Positions 24,701-34,816 of a stretch of 64,000 bases of DNA are shown piece by piece; the stretch's first letter is position 1, and each line of letters begins with the position of its first letter. The translations under genes and the position numbers were made by a program. The notes beneath the pieces are model-generated. The model searched no databases, was not told the origin of the DNA, and was given only the letters and a program-made list of their open reading frames with translations. The stretch comes from Dendrocalamus latiflorus (taxonomy: Eukaryota > Streptophyta > Magnoliopsida > Poales > Poaceae): NCBI GenBank assembly GCA_017311315.1, contig CM029660.1, positions 31,071,410-31,135,409 on the forward strand. The letters run 5' to 3'.

Positions 24701-24836
24701 TTATGACATATTGACATCTCACCAAGCTTTGTTGCAGAACCAATGCCATCCGAAGAGATTTGTTTATACTCGCCGTAGTTCCATGTCCAAAAGGAAGCAG
24801 TGGAATCAGGATGTAGTAGAAGGGCCTGGTGGATAG
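12751..24836 (+). CDS. PHD-finger protein with two PHD and two extended PHD domains
   Basis: Likely a nuclear chromatin reader of the Arabidopsis At1g77800-like PHD family; its histone target is unknown. I traced 18 exons with GT-AG introns: 12751-14131, 16288-16373, 16455-16820, 16903-16983, 17696-17813, 18522-18720, 18823-18926, 19022-19228, 19453-19706, 19783-20001, 20086-20304, 20387-20440, 20624-20689, 20783-20920, 21122-21175, 23100-23159, 24211-24597, 24738-24836. They sum to 4092 bases, an exact 1364 codons with TAG, and every junction keeps frame. PHD1 is at residues ~311-360 (CDVCCLGES, SVHQKCYGV), extended PHD1 ~378-497, PHD2 ~985-1030 (CDVCMRCE, VHLDCYQ) and extended PHD2 ~1053-1157 (CSLCHGT, CLKCSTVGCQLTFHPACA). 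All visible Cys/His ligands are present. The oddity is the start: the codon in ideal context at 12751 is GTG, and the first in-frame ATG in exon 1 is at 13348 (residue 200), still before every PHD. The start is therefore uncertain. Confidence 0.9.
15756..15785. repeat. (TG)n(TACA)n microsatellite in intron 1 of the PHD gene
   Basis: A run of about nine TG units passes into three TACA units. It lies within the 2.2 kb first intron of the PHD-finger gene and has no evident effect on splicing signals. Confidence 0.85.
21503..21910. repeat. Tandem duplication of ~216 bp in intron 15 of the PHD gene
   Basis: The block beginning CATATATGGCTATCAGAATG at 21503 recurs at 21719. The two copies stay similar through GAGTAGTGTCTGGA and AAGCAATTATGCTGAT, with scattered substitutions and small indels. 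The copies are adjacent, so this is a local duplication rather than a transposon, and it directly precedes the hAT element. Confidence 0.8.
21960..22640. mobile_element. Non-autonomous hAT element (681 bp) in intron 15 of the PHD gene
   Basis: The ends are CAGGGATAAAA and, reversed, CAGGGATAGAA. They are flanked by a perfect 8 bp target duplication TGTGGGAC at 21952-21959 and 22641-22648. Terminal CAGGG plus an 8 bp duplication is diagnostic of the hAT superfamily. Both subterminal regions are packed with ACCGGT/GGTAACCGG motifs, likely transposase-binding sites. There is no transposase reading frame. Confidence 0.9.
23345..23608. mobile_element. Stowaway-like MITE in intron 16 of the PHD gene
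   Basis: The right end, reversed, reads TTCCCTCCGTTTCAAAATATAAG, the usual grass Stowaway terminus. The left end CACTTTCTGTTTCATAATATAAAG is its decayed partner. TA dinucleotides flank both ends (23343-23344 and 23609-23610), as expected for Tc1/mariner-type insertion. A run of C at about 23370 interrupts the left arm. Confidence 0.75.
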
Positions 24837-26200
24837 CAACAAATCAAAGCTTGGTATCGGTGCGGAAATCACATGCAGCAAGCGGGGCTGGCCAGTTTAA
24901 TCATGGCAGCCACAGGGGCACGGTCGGACCAAGGTTGTAAAAATGGTGCAAACTGAGTTCTTAGGTATGATTTGAGTTTCCGACCAGAAGATTTGATCCT
25001 TCAGGCCCATTCCACTCGGTTGAAGTGGCAACATGGGTGAATTCATCCACTAATTTAGTTATCCGAGGGCAGGTTAACATGCTCTGTATATTATCATCTT
25101 TGAAATTGTTAGTTTAGTTTTGTAAAAGAAAACAAACAATTGCTATTAGTGGATGATGAAAGAAAAAGCAAAGAGACCTGTCACCAACTGACATATGTAA
25201 CTGACAATTTACCGGTAGGATGCCCTCTTTTAGAGTAGTGGCTCATGTGGTTTCAACTGCACTCGACTTTTGCCTGTTGCGTTGATGTGTGATTACATTT
25301 GTTGTGACTTGTATGAGCAACTTATGTACATATTCAGCTTTCATCTATATGGGAAGGTGTGTTTTGTTTGTGGTGTACAAAAGCAGTCGGTCTACTTCGT
25401 GAACGGAGCGCTGCCATGCGCCTGTTGCCATATGTGAACATATCCTGCTATGCAGGTGCCCGATACTATTAACAACATATGTTAAGTTTAGGATTGCAGT
25501 CATGCCAGTGTCTTAACTCTCGAACCATCGCCTGTGTATCGATCCCAAATGTCATGCTTGTGATTTGTGAATGCTACCTGCAAGTTAGTAGCCTGGCCTA
25601 GTGTTGATACCAAATATCATGCTTGTCACTTGAGAATGGTACCGGTAACCTTGCATATGCATTGATCCCAATTGTCAAGCTTGTGAATGGTACCAGTAAG
25701 TAGTACTCAGCCTTGTGCCCCTAGTGCAGGCACGGCAGATCCAAACCTTCTACTGGATTTCGATGCCATATGTCATTGTTGGATTGCCAAGGCACCACCC
25801 TTTCGTAGGCATGTCAACGTCAGTAAGTGTCATCGATGCGAATGAACATGTCGAATCTTTTGGATAAATGCAGTAAGTGGTGACTGACTGTCTCCATATT
25901 TAATTTATTGTATTATATCTATGGCGGTGTAGCGGTGGGCACGAGTTGGTTCACAAAATTTGACCCTCCCATAGTCCCATATATCGCTCATGTCGTATTC
26001 ACCTGCCGACAAAGCCCTGAAAGTGAAATGCACTGCTCTAACAGTCAGAAAATAACATCGACAGATCCTCTGTCGGTTGACTTGACGGTAGGAATAGGAT
26101 GCCCGTGATCTGCCATGAACATTTACAAAAACACAAGGGCACATTTCACCTGATCAGTGATGAGTACTAAAGTAAATTCTACTATTCGTTTTTACAAGCA
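24837..26200. other. Intergenic stretch between convergent genes
   Basis: This holds the 3' untranslated region of the PHD gene and, at its right end, that of the first protease gene. At 25535-25705 there are three diverged ~75-80 bp repeats around (G)ATCCCAAATGTCATGCTTG and GAATG(G/C)TACC. I see no gene here. Confidence 0.6.
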
Positions 26201-27529
26201 CTACAGTGAAGCTACGAGCTTGTCGCACTGAGCCGGCGAGAAGGACAGCACGTCGTTCCCGAGGTCGTAGACGATGTGCGTGTTCTGCTGCTGGTAGTTG
26301 CCGATGACGGTCTGGTCCCCGGGCGCCGCGTCGAGCACGACGCACATCACGCGCGCGCCGTAGTCCTCGAACACGTAGTTGGCGCGCGGCAGCTCCCAGT
26401 CGGCGCCATCGAGGTGGAGCGTAAGCGCCGGCACGGCCGGCCGCCGCCAGAACGCCGTCACCGGCAGCGCGAAGCAGAGGTCGAGCGCCGAACCCTCCAC
26501 GCCGCTGGCGGGAAGCCCGACCTGCGCCACGAACTCCGCCTTCACCGCCTCGTAGACGTCCTCCGGCAGCGTCGTGATCGACGCGCCGGAGTCGATGATC
26601 GTCGACCGGAACCGCGACTCTGGCACCGGCAGCCGCGTCGTCCCCACCGTGATGCCCTTCAGCGTGAGGAAGTAGAGCGACGGCTGCGAGGGGTTCTTGA
26701 TCAGCGGGGTGGTCCGGACATTGCCGCTGTGCGCGTGGCTGTAGAGCTCGGCCGGCGCGCCTAGCGTGACGAGGCTGCTCTTGGACTCGAACATGGAAGT
26801 GAAGCAGTAGGAGAAGCTGGTGACGTTGAGCTGGGACGGCAGCGACCACCGGCCACGGCCGAAGCCGGCAATGCCGGTCTCGTTTGCCTGGAAGACGCCT
26901 CTGTTGAAATGGCCGCAACCAAAGGTTAAGCGCCGGGTGGAGAGGCTATCGGCATTGCCGCTGCTGGGTCCGAAGGTGAAGCGGTCGGCGGCGAGCTGCC
27001 CGACGGTGACGGACTTGTCGCCGTAGTGGTATACGTAGACGCAGCTCCGGTCGCCCCAGCTCCGTCCGCCGCACGAGGTGAACGGGAGCGCGCGACACAG
27101 TGGCGCGTCGCAGGGGAGCGCGGCGTAGGTGGAGGATCCGGCGGGGTCCAGGAAAGGGAGGCCCTGGTCGAAGCAGTCGAGGCAGGGCGCGCACTGCGTC
27201 CAGACGAGGTCGCTGCCGGTGTCGAGCGTGAGCGCCACGGGCCGCGGCGGCGTGCCGACGGATAGATGCATCAGGTACTCGTTAGTCACGATGCCACCGC
27301 CGGCGCCGAGGCCGGCGCGTACCCACGCGCGCACCGGTTGAGCCTGAGCGTGCGACAGTAGCCGCCGCCGCGCCCTGGCGCGGTGCGCCATGCGCCGCAC
27401 AAGCTCGGGCTTCGCGAGGCCGCGGCCGGCGTCGGCGTGCGTGAGCATCGCCACGATGCCGACGCCGGGGGCCGACATGACGCGCGCCGGCAGTGTGATC
27501 AAGACCAGCAGCGTCACGAGCTGCTTCAT
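26201..27529 (-). CDS. Nepenthesin-type aspartic protease (pepsin family A1)
   Basis: An intact single-exon gene for a secreted endopeptidase with two catalytic aspartates. Of two in-frame Met codons I prefer 27529 over 27562, because it begins a normal signal peptide (MKQLVTLLVLITLPA...) and gives 442 residues. A ~75-residue pro-region precedes the mature enzyme. The first catalytic motif is DTGSDLVWTQ; right after it comes the Cys-rich insert typical of plant nepenthesins (CAPCLDCFDQ... ending before YHYGDKS). The second motif is DSGASITTLP. The C-terminal half has VIGNYQQQNTHIVYDLGN, the usual family signature. Nothing is broken. GC content is high and there are no introns, as in most grass members. 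Its closest relative here is the gene at 53585-54916. The substrate is unknown; family members act in defence signalling or in pollen and seed development. Confidence 0.93.
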   Translation of the reverse strand: MKQLVTLLVLITLPARVMSAPGVGIVAMLTHADAGRGLAKPELVRRMAHRARARRRLLSHAQAQPVRAWVRAGLGAGGGIVTNEYLMHLSVGTPPRPVALTLDTGSDLVWTQCAPCLDCFDQGLPFLDPAGSSTYAALPCDAPLCRALPFTSCGGRSWGDRSCVYVYHYGDKSVTVGQLAADRFTFGPSSGNADSLSTRRLTFGCGHFNRGVFQANETGIAGFGRGRWSLPSQLNVTSFSYCFTSMFESKSSLVTLGAPAELYSHAHSGNVRTTPLIKNPSQPSLYFLTLKGITVGTTRLPVPESRFRSTIIDSGASITTLPEDVYEAVKAEFVAQVGLPASGVEGSALDLCFALPVTAFWRRPAVPALTLHLDGADWELPRANYVFEDYGARVMCVVLDAAPGDQTVIGNYQQQNTHIVYDLGNDVLSFSPAQCDKLVASL

Positions 27530-27562
27530 GTTTGGGTAGCTATAGGCACTGACAGAGATCAC

Positions 27563-28352
27563 CTAGAGCTAGTACTGAGATTACGCTGCTTATGTATGTT
27601 TCAATTGCACTCAGCTCTCGCTGATTAGAGACAGTCGTATTGGATTAGGCACTGGATTCGCAGAACCAGTAGTTGGGTGATGCCTACTGATGCCTACTTC
27701 TTGGCAGAAGTCGGTAGCAACAATTGTGTAACAAAGTACTAAACCTGTATACTGGGCACAAGTCTTTAAAAGGCATAGCATAAGTGCATGTCAGCCAAGG
27801 ACGGCAGCAGCGTGTCGTTTGACGCCGCCTCGATTGCCTTGTGCAAAACAGATTGGCAGGATGAACGTGTGAGAAATTGAAGTACACAGCTGTGGTGGTG
27901 AGAACACACGAATTTTGCGCCTACTTTTATCTCGAGCATTGACTTCTTATCAAATGGTCTACATGCTCCTGCGAGGCTGTGACTGTGAGCCTGTAACAAG
28001 TATGTACTATTGCTTGATTCAGGGTGAAAAGATCATAATCTTCATAAGGCATTCTTTTAGTAGCTGTGCCGATCTTGACATGACTACTACTTTTCTTTTG
28101 ATAAATTTCCAGTAAAATGTAGTTTTCATCAACTGCCTGGAGGTGGAAGCGTCTGTGTCTGCACCGGAAACTGCATGGGGATTGGGGGCAGGGTCCACAA
28201 GAGTGGTTAGCTCTAGCACGAGCACCCTTTTTGACGACATGTATTTCTTAATTAGCACTAAAAACTAGATCTAGACTAAACATGATTACTTAAGCAAATC
28301 ATCATATTAATCAAGCTATGATAAAAAATGTTTCTTCAAATCAAATAGCAAT
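27563..28352. other. Upstream region of protease 1 and intergenic DNA
   Basis: This is AT-rich, with no coding signal. The proximal 300 bases should contain the promoter of the minus-strand protease gene, but I do not see a convincing TATA box at a normal distance. Confidence 0.4.
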
Positions 28353-28360
28353 ATGATAGT

Positions 28361-28934
28361 TAGGGGTGAAAATGCATCGGAATGTTTTCGACTGATCCGG
28401 ACAAATTTTGAATATGGATTATGTTAGCTCGGATATTTGTTGGATAGTATCGCGTTGGAAATGAATATAAATTTTCTCTATCGGATGTGAATATGAATTT
28501 GGTAGCTCACTATCCATTAAATAGAATATGGATATGAATTATATGGATATTCTGGATATCCGCAGCCTGTATCCTCTATTTCAGCCTAGTCCATTTGCAT
28601 GATATTTTAGTAGCCTATCATATATTAACATATACATCAATACATGGAGTCAGAGAAGAAACCTTAGCCTATATACAGAATTCATGAAGGAAGAGGTTAA
28701 ATGAACTAGTTATATTTTTTTGTTCATTTTGTGTGTACAATTTAATGGATTTTCATGTTCTGAGAAACATTCGTGACTATATTCGATTAATATTCGCTTC
28801 GTATTTGTATTCAATATTATTCACATTTGTATTCGTATCTGGGGTACCCGTATTTGTATCCACATCCGAGGAAAAATATGAAAACAAATATGGCAGAGCC
28901 ACTATCCACCCGTATTTGATCTGTTTTCACCCTA
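28361..28934. mobile_element. hAT-like MITE (574 bp)
   Basis: The left end is TAGGGGTGAAAATG and the reversed right end is TAGGGTGAAAACAG. They are flanked by 8 bp duplications ATGATAGT (28353-28360) and ATGACAGT (28935-28942), which differ at one position. The interior is rich in GGATAT/ATATCC and ATTCG(T/A)AT motifs in both orientations. There is no transposase. Confidence 0.8.
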
Positions 28935-29179
28935 ATGACAGTCCATATTACATCAGTTGATCAATTACGATTCAATTACATCAATTTACATTTGTCGATC
29001 TTAACCACAACAATCCTCTCCAGAATATAAATAAATACATCACAATTATATTATCATCAATATTTCCTAAGCCGTAGCTCCAACTTGCTCTTATGTAGGG
29101 AAAACACCTACATATCGAAAGAAAAAACAAGAAAAGAAAGAAATCAATTCTAAGCACATTTTCACCACCAGCTAATCCT

Positions 29180-29620
29180 AGTAAAGGGGAATCCAGGCCA
29201 TCAACTCCTAGCCGACCGGCCCATCAACGCTCCCCGGCCGGCCATGCGTCCTAGCATGCCTGCATAGATGACACTAGGTTGGTCGGCCCAACCAACCTTG
29301 GGTGGCCAACTAAGGCTATAAATAGGAGGATAGCTCCTCCTCTCAAATTATCACTCAAGACCATCAAGAAGAAGCACTCAACCACATCACATCGCTCCAC
29401 TCTAGAATAAGTCCTATGGTAGTGTAGCAACGCTAGAGTCGCTATTAGCCTGCTAGGGTAGTAGGAGAAGAGTCGGCTTGCATGCCAACAATTCCAGATT
29501 CATCCTCTTTAGTATCCCTATATGTGTCAAGCTTCATGTACCTACTTTACATACCTTGTAAGAGTGAATTATCATTTCAATAAAGTGGTCATTATCTAGT
29601 GTCTTGATATATTTTCCATG
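29180..29620 (+). mobile_element. LTR-like promoter segment with TATA box
   Basis: A TATAAATA box at 29317-29324 is followed by AGGAGGATAGCTCCTCC and a leader with many CAAC/CATC motifs, then ATTATCATTTCAATAAAG. This arrangement (TATA box, short palindrome, AATAAA-like signal) is usual for LTRs of grass gypsy elements. I cannot place the ends, so the assignment is tentative. The sequence on to about 30380 may be decayed internal DNA. Confidence 0.35.
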
Positions 29621-30390
29621 GATTAACATTGACCTGACTAGTAGTATCGGTATGTCCTGTAGTGGAAGGGCTGAGCTACCCTTGAGCCCAAGGCATAGCA
29701 CCTTCATTGTATAGTTTCTTACGAGCCTTAGCACTGGGGGCTATACACACTTCAGGCATTGCTGCTAACGGTTAATGCTGATTCATTGCTTTTAATCATA
29801 TGTGTGCAGAGCTTATACTCTTATAGTAGTGCACAACTATAGGGTGTTATCAAGAGATCCTCCGAGATTAGTCCAGCCACATCCATGTGAGTTAGGCTAA
29901 GTTGGTGACAACACTTTGTCTGACTTTTGTGAAAATGGCTATTAGTGTGTTGTGTTTCGCTTCCATATATAGATATCATTTTACTATATTTAGAAAAGAG
30001 CAAGATGACTATTCAAGAACCACTCGCTCCTACCCCTACCAGCTATAGACTCCTGGCTAGCTATCTACTGGCAGAACTTATCTAGAGTTGGTACTTATCG
30101 TTTAACGATGCCCTATCCAAAAAGTTAGAAGATAAGTAGTTAAATGATTAAGTTGATATCTCTGAGCTATAAAGCCTCCCATGGACAAATATGATACCCT
30201 AGAATACTCCAAGGTGAAGTGCTACACGATGATTTATGTGCGCTTGCGGATAAATATTTGTAAGGAATAAGAATCGCCAACAAAGGCCAGAAAAAGAAGG
30301 GTGGGAGGAGGTCCAAAATTAAGGGTCAACCGAAGAGAAGGCGAGTTAGGGCAAGGAGCACATGGAGAACCACCACCACCACAACCCAAA

Positions 30391-31340
30391 TTAAGCATAA
30401 CCAAATTGACGAAGGTACCCTACAAATTGCCATTCTAGTATTCCATCCAAATCCACATCAACCGTAGCACCACAACCAAGCTTCAACACTAGAGTAGGTA
30501 GAGGAGGGGACTGGGAGTAGAAGCTTACCGAGCCGACTAGAGTCGTGACAAACACGTGATGCAGCATCACTAGCTCATAGTAGTGAGGCTGTGCCATGGC
30601 CGACCGACCATGCGCACCTAGCGACACTCCACTGTGGTCCACGATGCACGAGGAAGCCCTGAGCCCTATCACAGCATGCCAATCCCGGAGCAACACCACC
30701 TCACCATCATCATCACTGAACCAACAACCCAAGCCACAATCAAAATCAGAAAATGAAATCACCGAGGACCAAATCAAAGGGGAAGAAGGGGGGATCACAT
30801 CTGGAATGCACGGTGACCTGGTCAGCATTGAGCCACCATCACCAACGATGGATCTAGCTGGGCGACGATCATAAGGGAAGTCGAGCTGGCAACCAGGTGA
30901 GACGGAGAGGGTGGCGCACCAGGGAAGGGCTGAAGACGGCAGTGTCGAGGGTGGATCTGAGCGGTAGTGATCCAGTTGGCACCGCCATTGTTCGACTTGG
31001 GTAGTGACGTCTAGCGAAGCCCGCAGCGGTAGCCAAAGAGGGGAGGAAGGGGCACGCAGTGGCCGAGGGCCGCCCAGGGGCATCGGTGTGAATGGAAGTA
31101 GAGAGAGAGGAGGTAGCGGTGGTGCACATAGGAGTAGAGAGACAGGGGCGGCGTTGGTGTGAGTGGAAGCAGAGAGAGAGAGAGAGGAGGTAGCATCGGT
31201 GCGCACAGGAGGAGAGAGAGAGGAGATGGTGTCAGTGTGAGTGGAAGTAGAGAAAGAGGAGGCGACGTCGGTGCGTATAGGAGTAGAGGGAGCGAGAGAG
31301 AGGGTGAGAAAGCGTTAGCAGTTGGCCGAAGCCTTATGGG
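30391..31340 (-). other. Unrecognised 271-codon open frame and purine-rich repeat
   Basis: A minus-strand open frame (30391-31206) encodes a Ser/Pro/Leu-rich start followed by a region with GWFSDD-like and LHHVFV segments. I recognise no domain. Its first 60 codons lie in a degenerate GAGAGA/GGAGG repeat (31090-31320) in which successive ~45-60 base units recur, so that part is probably not protein-coding. The frame may be part of a decayed transposon. Confidence 0.2.
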
Positions 31341-31904
31341 CTAGCCCGAGACTTCACACATATATATTATTTGATAAAATAAGAATTTATTCTGTTTTAT
31401 CAGATAATAACTATAGCCTGATGCTATTAGGTAGTGATGGTACGAGATGTCACACCCTTTCCCTCTTGGCAAAAAGCTAAAGCGTGTACTATCTATATTT
31501 CAAATGATAACCAATTGCAGGTGATTTGCTTTGGTTTCTTAAATCAGGATGAGACATGATACAAAACGCACTAACTTTTGGGGCAAGGAAAAAAAGGTTA
31601 ATTTCTCTGTCAAGAAATTTTTTTATGCTCTATCATCATAATCATCATCCCTATCTTCTTCGTCCGTCCTTTATCATTTGGGTGCGGTGAACATGGAGGT
31701 TGTTTTTGGTTGGTGTCAAAGAGTTGTCTTTGGCGCACCAAGCTTGGATCTTACTAGGCATGCTGAAGTCCACTAGTGTTTGAATTTTGAGTCTTAAGCA
31801 CTCAAAACTCAAAAGGCATGCTAAAGCAATTTTGCACCATGTTTTAGACTATGTTAGCATAACCTCACGTTATCGACCGAACAACTCCTACCCAATCATA
31901 GGGC

Positions 31905-32190
31905 CCTGATCAACTCGGCTTCGGCTTCTGGTTTATTTTTCACTATTCATAAGTTTCGTCTTTTTCTGAACTTTTGGCTTTTTGTTGAGCTTTTTTGCCG
32001 GTTCTTTTTCCCCGTATTTGTTTGTATTATACGTAATGGGCTAACATATTTTTTTATATTTTTAATTTTTTTAAATTTAATTATGCTAAATAAGCCTCTG
32101 TCAGCTACAGTGTTTTTTTTTCAGTCAGCTACAGTATTTTCAGCCATAAGCCATGAGCTTTTCAGCCAAACCGATCACCACCAATAATAG
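31905..32190. mobile_element. MITE family 1, copy A
   Basis: Very similar to 62808-63060 and related to 63130-63405. All three share ACTATT(C/T)ATAA(A/G)TTT, TTGCCGGTTCTTTTT(C), GTATTTGTTTGTATTATA, TAATGGGCTAACATATTT and AAATAAGCCTCTGTCAGC. There is no coding capacity. Copies B and C lie inside an LTR, which shows that the family moved as a unit. The superfamily is not resolved. Confidence 0.7.
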
Positions 32191-32394
32191 GCCAAAATTC
32201 CAGATTCCCATTGACATGTGGATCTAGACCTACCTGCCAAAACACAGGAACAACTTGGTAGGGAAAAAATCATCACGATCCACGTAGCTAGTATTGTTCA
32301 AATCACCATCCAAATGGCCACTGTATCATTTATGGAGTTGATAAGTAGTACTGACTAGAGTCACTTGTCATTTGAACCAAGCTGATTATGGCCG

Positions 32395-32632
32395 AGTTTT
32401 TTTGATTTTAAAATTAGCTTATGCTTATACTATCTATAGTAACTAGTTTTTAAATGGTGTGTCTTTTCAAGATGGAGTCAATAGAAAAATTATAGTAAAA
32501 AATATACTGAGTTCAGCTGTACCGGTCAAAATCACATAAGACTATTTTCCTCCGCGTACTGCTTCTCGCGAACAACCAGAATTCAAATATTTAAGTCATA
32601 AACTATAAGCTCAAAAGAACCCACCCTATGAG
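32395..32632. mobile_element. MITE family 2, copy A
   Basis: Shares the pattern 'CTGTTCTTTT..AGCTT', 'TACAGTAACTAGCTTTTAAA', 'AACAGCTCAAAAG' and 'CATAAGC' with copies at 57378-57602 and 60083-60325, a right-end piece at 59620-59782, and a short reversed left-end piece at 55845-55905. It is non-coding. Confidence 0.55.
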
Positions 32633-33439
32633 TATGTCTTGCTATTAGTATGGGTGTAGGTCGTGAAACTATGGAAACCTATCACGTCCAGTACTGTAAT
32701 GAACATCACCATTTCCAGGTGAAAGCATCCAGAATTCGTCTAGCCCAGAAGATACTCTATCCAAGATAAGCTTGATGCCCTCATATAGCCATATCCCATA
32801 TAGGAGGCGAGGGCACCAACTCCCTTAAGTTCGTTTCAAGAAGGCGATGATAGCGAAACGTACTGGGTACATTGCGGTTTGGAGAGCGCAAGCTCCTACT
32901 AAAAAATTTCACGAAAAATGATGTAAGATCGAAAGGGCAAAAAAAGGAGAGAGAAAAAAAGGAGAACAGAGAAGGAAAGAATTCATGGGCCAAAACACTC
33001 ACCCGATGTAGCACAGTACAGCGAAAAAGCTCAGTACGACGCATCTAAATGACCCCAACACGGCCCAGTGGCAAGCGGCAAGGCATACAAAAACAGCACA
33101 ACACACAGCGGCCCGTCCAGCACGGCCCACACCTCGCGCGCGCACGGCTCTTTCGAGAAATTTTAGAGCGGACGTGGGCTCGCGCAGAACGTGCGCGGTC
33201 CAACTGATGATTTCGAGCAGAGCCCACGTCCGCGTCTAGGCTCTCAGACTCACCGGAAAAAGCCCAGCACGTTGCTGAGAAACGGTCCATTGCCAAGCGG
33301 CCAGGCCTCCTCGCAAGAAAGAAAGGCGTACGAAATCAGTCCAACACGAAACGGCCCATCCACTATAGCCCACGGGACCGCACGCGGACGGTTCTTCCGT
33401 TGAACGTTAGCGCGGACGTGGATTAATTGATGTTGGACT

Positions 33440-34445
33440 CTATTATATTAAAGATTACGATATAAAATTAAAATGTTGCTCAGATGCTACTTATTTATCT
33501 GATCTCCGTAATACCATATCACAGACCAGATATATGTTTCTGAGTTGAAGATATGTAAAATACTCGCTTGTTGCTACATTGACTAATCATTTAGAAATAA
33601 TTACACTTTACGAGACAACCTTAAGAGTGTATGACTTATAAGATTGATTTATCATATCCAAGAGTTTTGTTGTGTAGAGGTGGATAAAAAACTTCTACAA
33701 TCCTTTATGAGGATAGTGCTGGTTGTGTTGCACAGATGATGAATAGCTATGTCAAAACTATGTGACAAAGTATATACTCTAAATATTTCTATCCCTATAA
33801 TTATAAACAACATGAGAAGTGAAAAATATAAATAAAGAAAATCTAACAAAATCTTGCAGATTTATTTACAAAAAGGCATTGCCAGCTTCTAAATTTGCAA
33901 AGCATATTTATGATATTGGCATGACACAAAGAGTTGTTGCTTTCAGGAGGAGATATATAGTCTTTATATCCATCAATGGGATGAAAAGATGTCGTATTCT
34001 TTTTTTCTTTATTGAGTTTTGTTTTACGAAGTTTTCTCAATTGAAGGTTTTTAATGAGATAACATGTATAATAACAAGAATATAAGCTATATACTCTTTT
34101 CTTCTTATCATTTTTTCCACTAGATTTCGGAAGAAGTTTTTAATGAGGCATGAGTATGATGTTGGTAAAGTGTCTAAGGGAAGTGTTATATCGGGCCGCA
34201 TCTAATTAAAGGACTCAATTATATGTATACTTTATCTAAACCAGGCTTATATGACTCATAAGGCTTATAAGACTCATATATCATAATAGAAATAGTTTAG
34301 TCGCACATGGATAGTATTCAACTACCTCACATCTCCTCTCCCCTTAAATAGGGGGCTGATTCTATTTACACATAAATTCTAATCAATAAAGTAAAGAGAA
34401 GACATCGAGACTATATCTTATACTTCTTCTTATTCATGTGCTTGT
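33440..34445 (+). mobile_element. Ty1/copia retrotransposon 3' fragment (RNase H end plus LTR)
   Basis: Decayed but recognisable copia RNase H sequence is present in order: a piece like SDATYLSDLRN..SQTRYMF (about 33482-33545), ATLTNHLEIITLYE, then STILYEDSAGCVAQM (33690-33735), and finally a piece ending KALPASKFAKHIYDIGM (33870-33925), which is the usual C-terminus of copia polyproteins. Several stops and shifts separate them. The following ~300 bp, to about 34445, has LTR traits (TTAAATAGGGGG promoter and an AATAAAG signal). The rest of the element is missing. Confidence 0.75.
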
Positions 34446-34499
34446 GTTTGATGGTGCATAAGTGTGTGTTCGGCGAGGCCACGGCGGCCCAGGAACACA

Positions 34500-34816
34500 T
34501 GAGCTGAAGCTCTCCCGTATTTCGTCGATGCCTGCCTAAAGCTCCTAAAGTACGTGTGTTCTGGTGTAATCAAAGAATATGATTGTATGCCATCTCGCGC
34601 AAATTTGCAGCGTCGTCATGTTGAGCAGAGTGGTTTCTGCGAAGCATGCGGTGCTGAGAAAGAGAGCATGTTCCATGCCCTAGTGGAATGCACTTATGCA
34701 CGTTCTTTTCGGTCGGCAATGAAAGACTCGGTGAATATAAAACTTCCTCATTTGCACCCGGCTGCATGGGCCGCTGGGCGAGAGATATCATGAATGGCAA
34801 GTTGTGCAAACAGGAG
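34500..34816 (+). pseudogene. LINE remnant A, zf-RVT part
   Basis: The reading frame includes KAPKVRVFW, then MPSRANLQRRHVEQSGFCEACGAEKE and FHALVECTYAR. This is the zinc-binding zf-RVT region that follows reverse transcriptase in plant LINEs (CxxC...HxxxxC). A 1-base disruption follows APKVRVFW. The fragment is 5'-truncated and continues, after two transposon insertions, at about 37630. Confidence 0.8.

Larger units (their letters stand above)
31340..33430. other. Intergenic, MITE-rich stretch
   Basis: No gene is visible. It contains one copy each of two MITE families described separately (31905-32190 and 32395-32632). At 33060-33422 it holds two diverged direct repeats of ~240 bp recognised by ACGGCCCA, GCGCACGG(C/T)T and GCGGACGTGG. 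Confidence 0.5.

Noticed and set aside
26154..27194. Other open frames overlapping protease 1
   Set aside because: Shadows of the real minus-strand protease frame, which has the catalytic motifs and a signal peptide.
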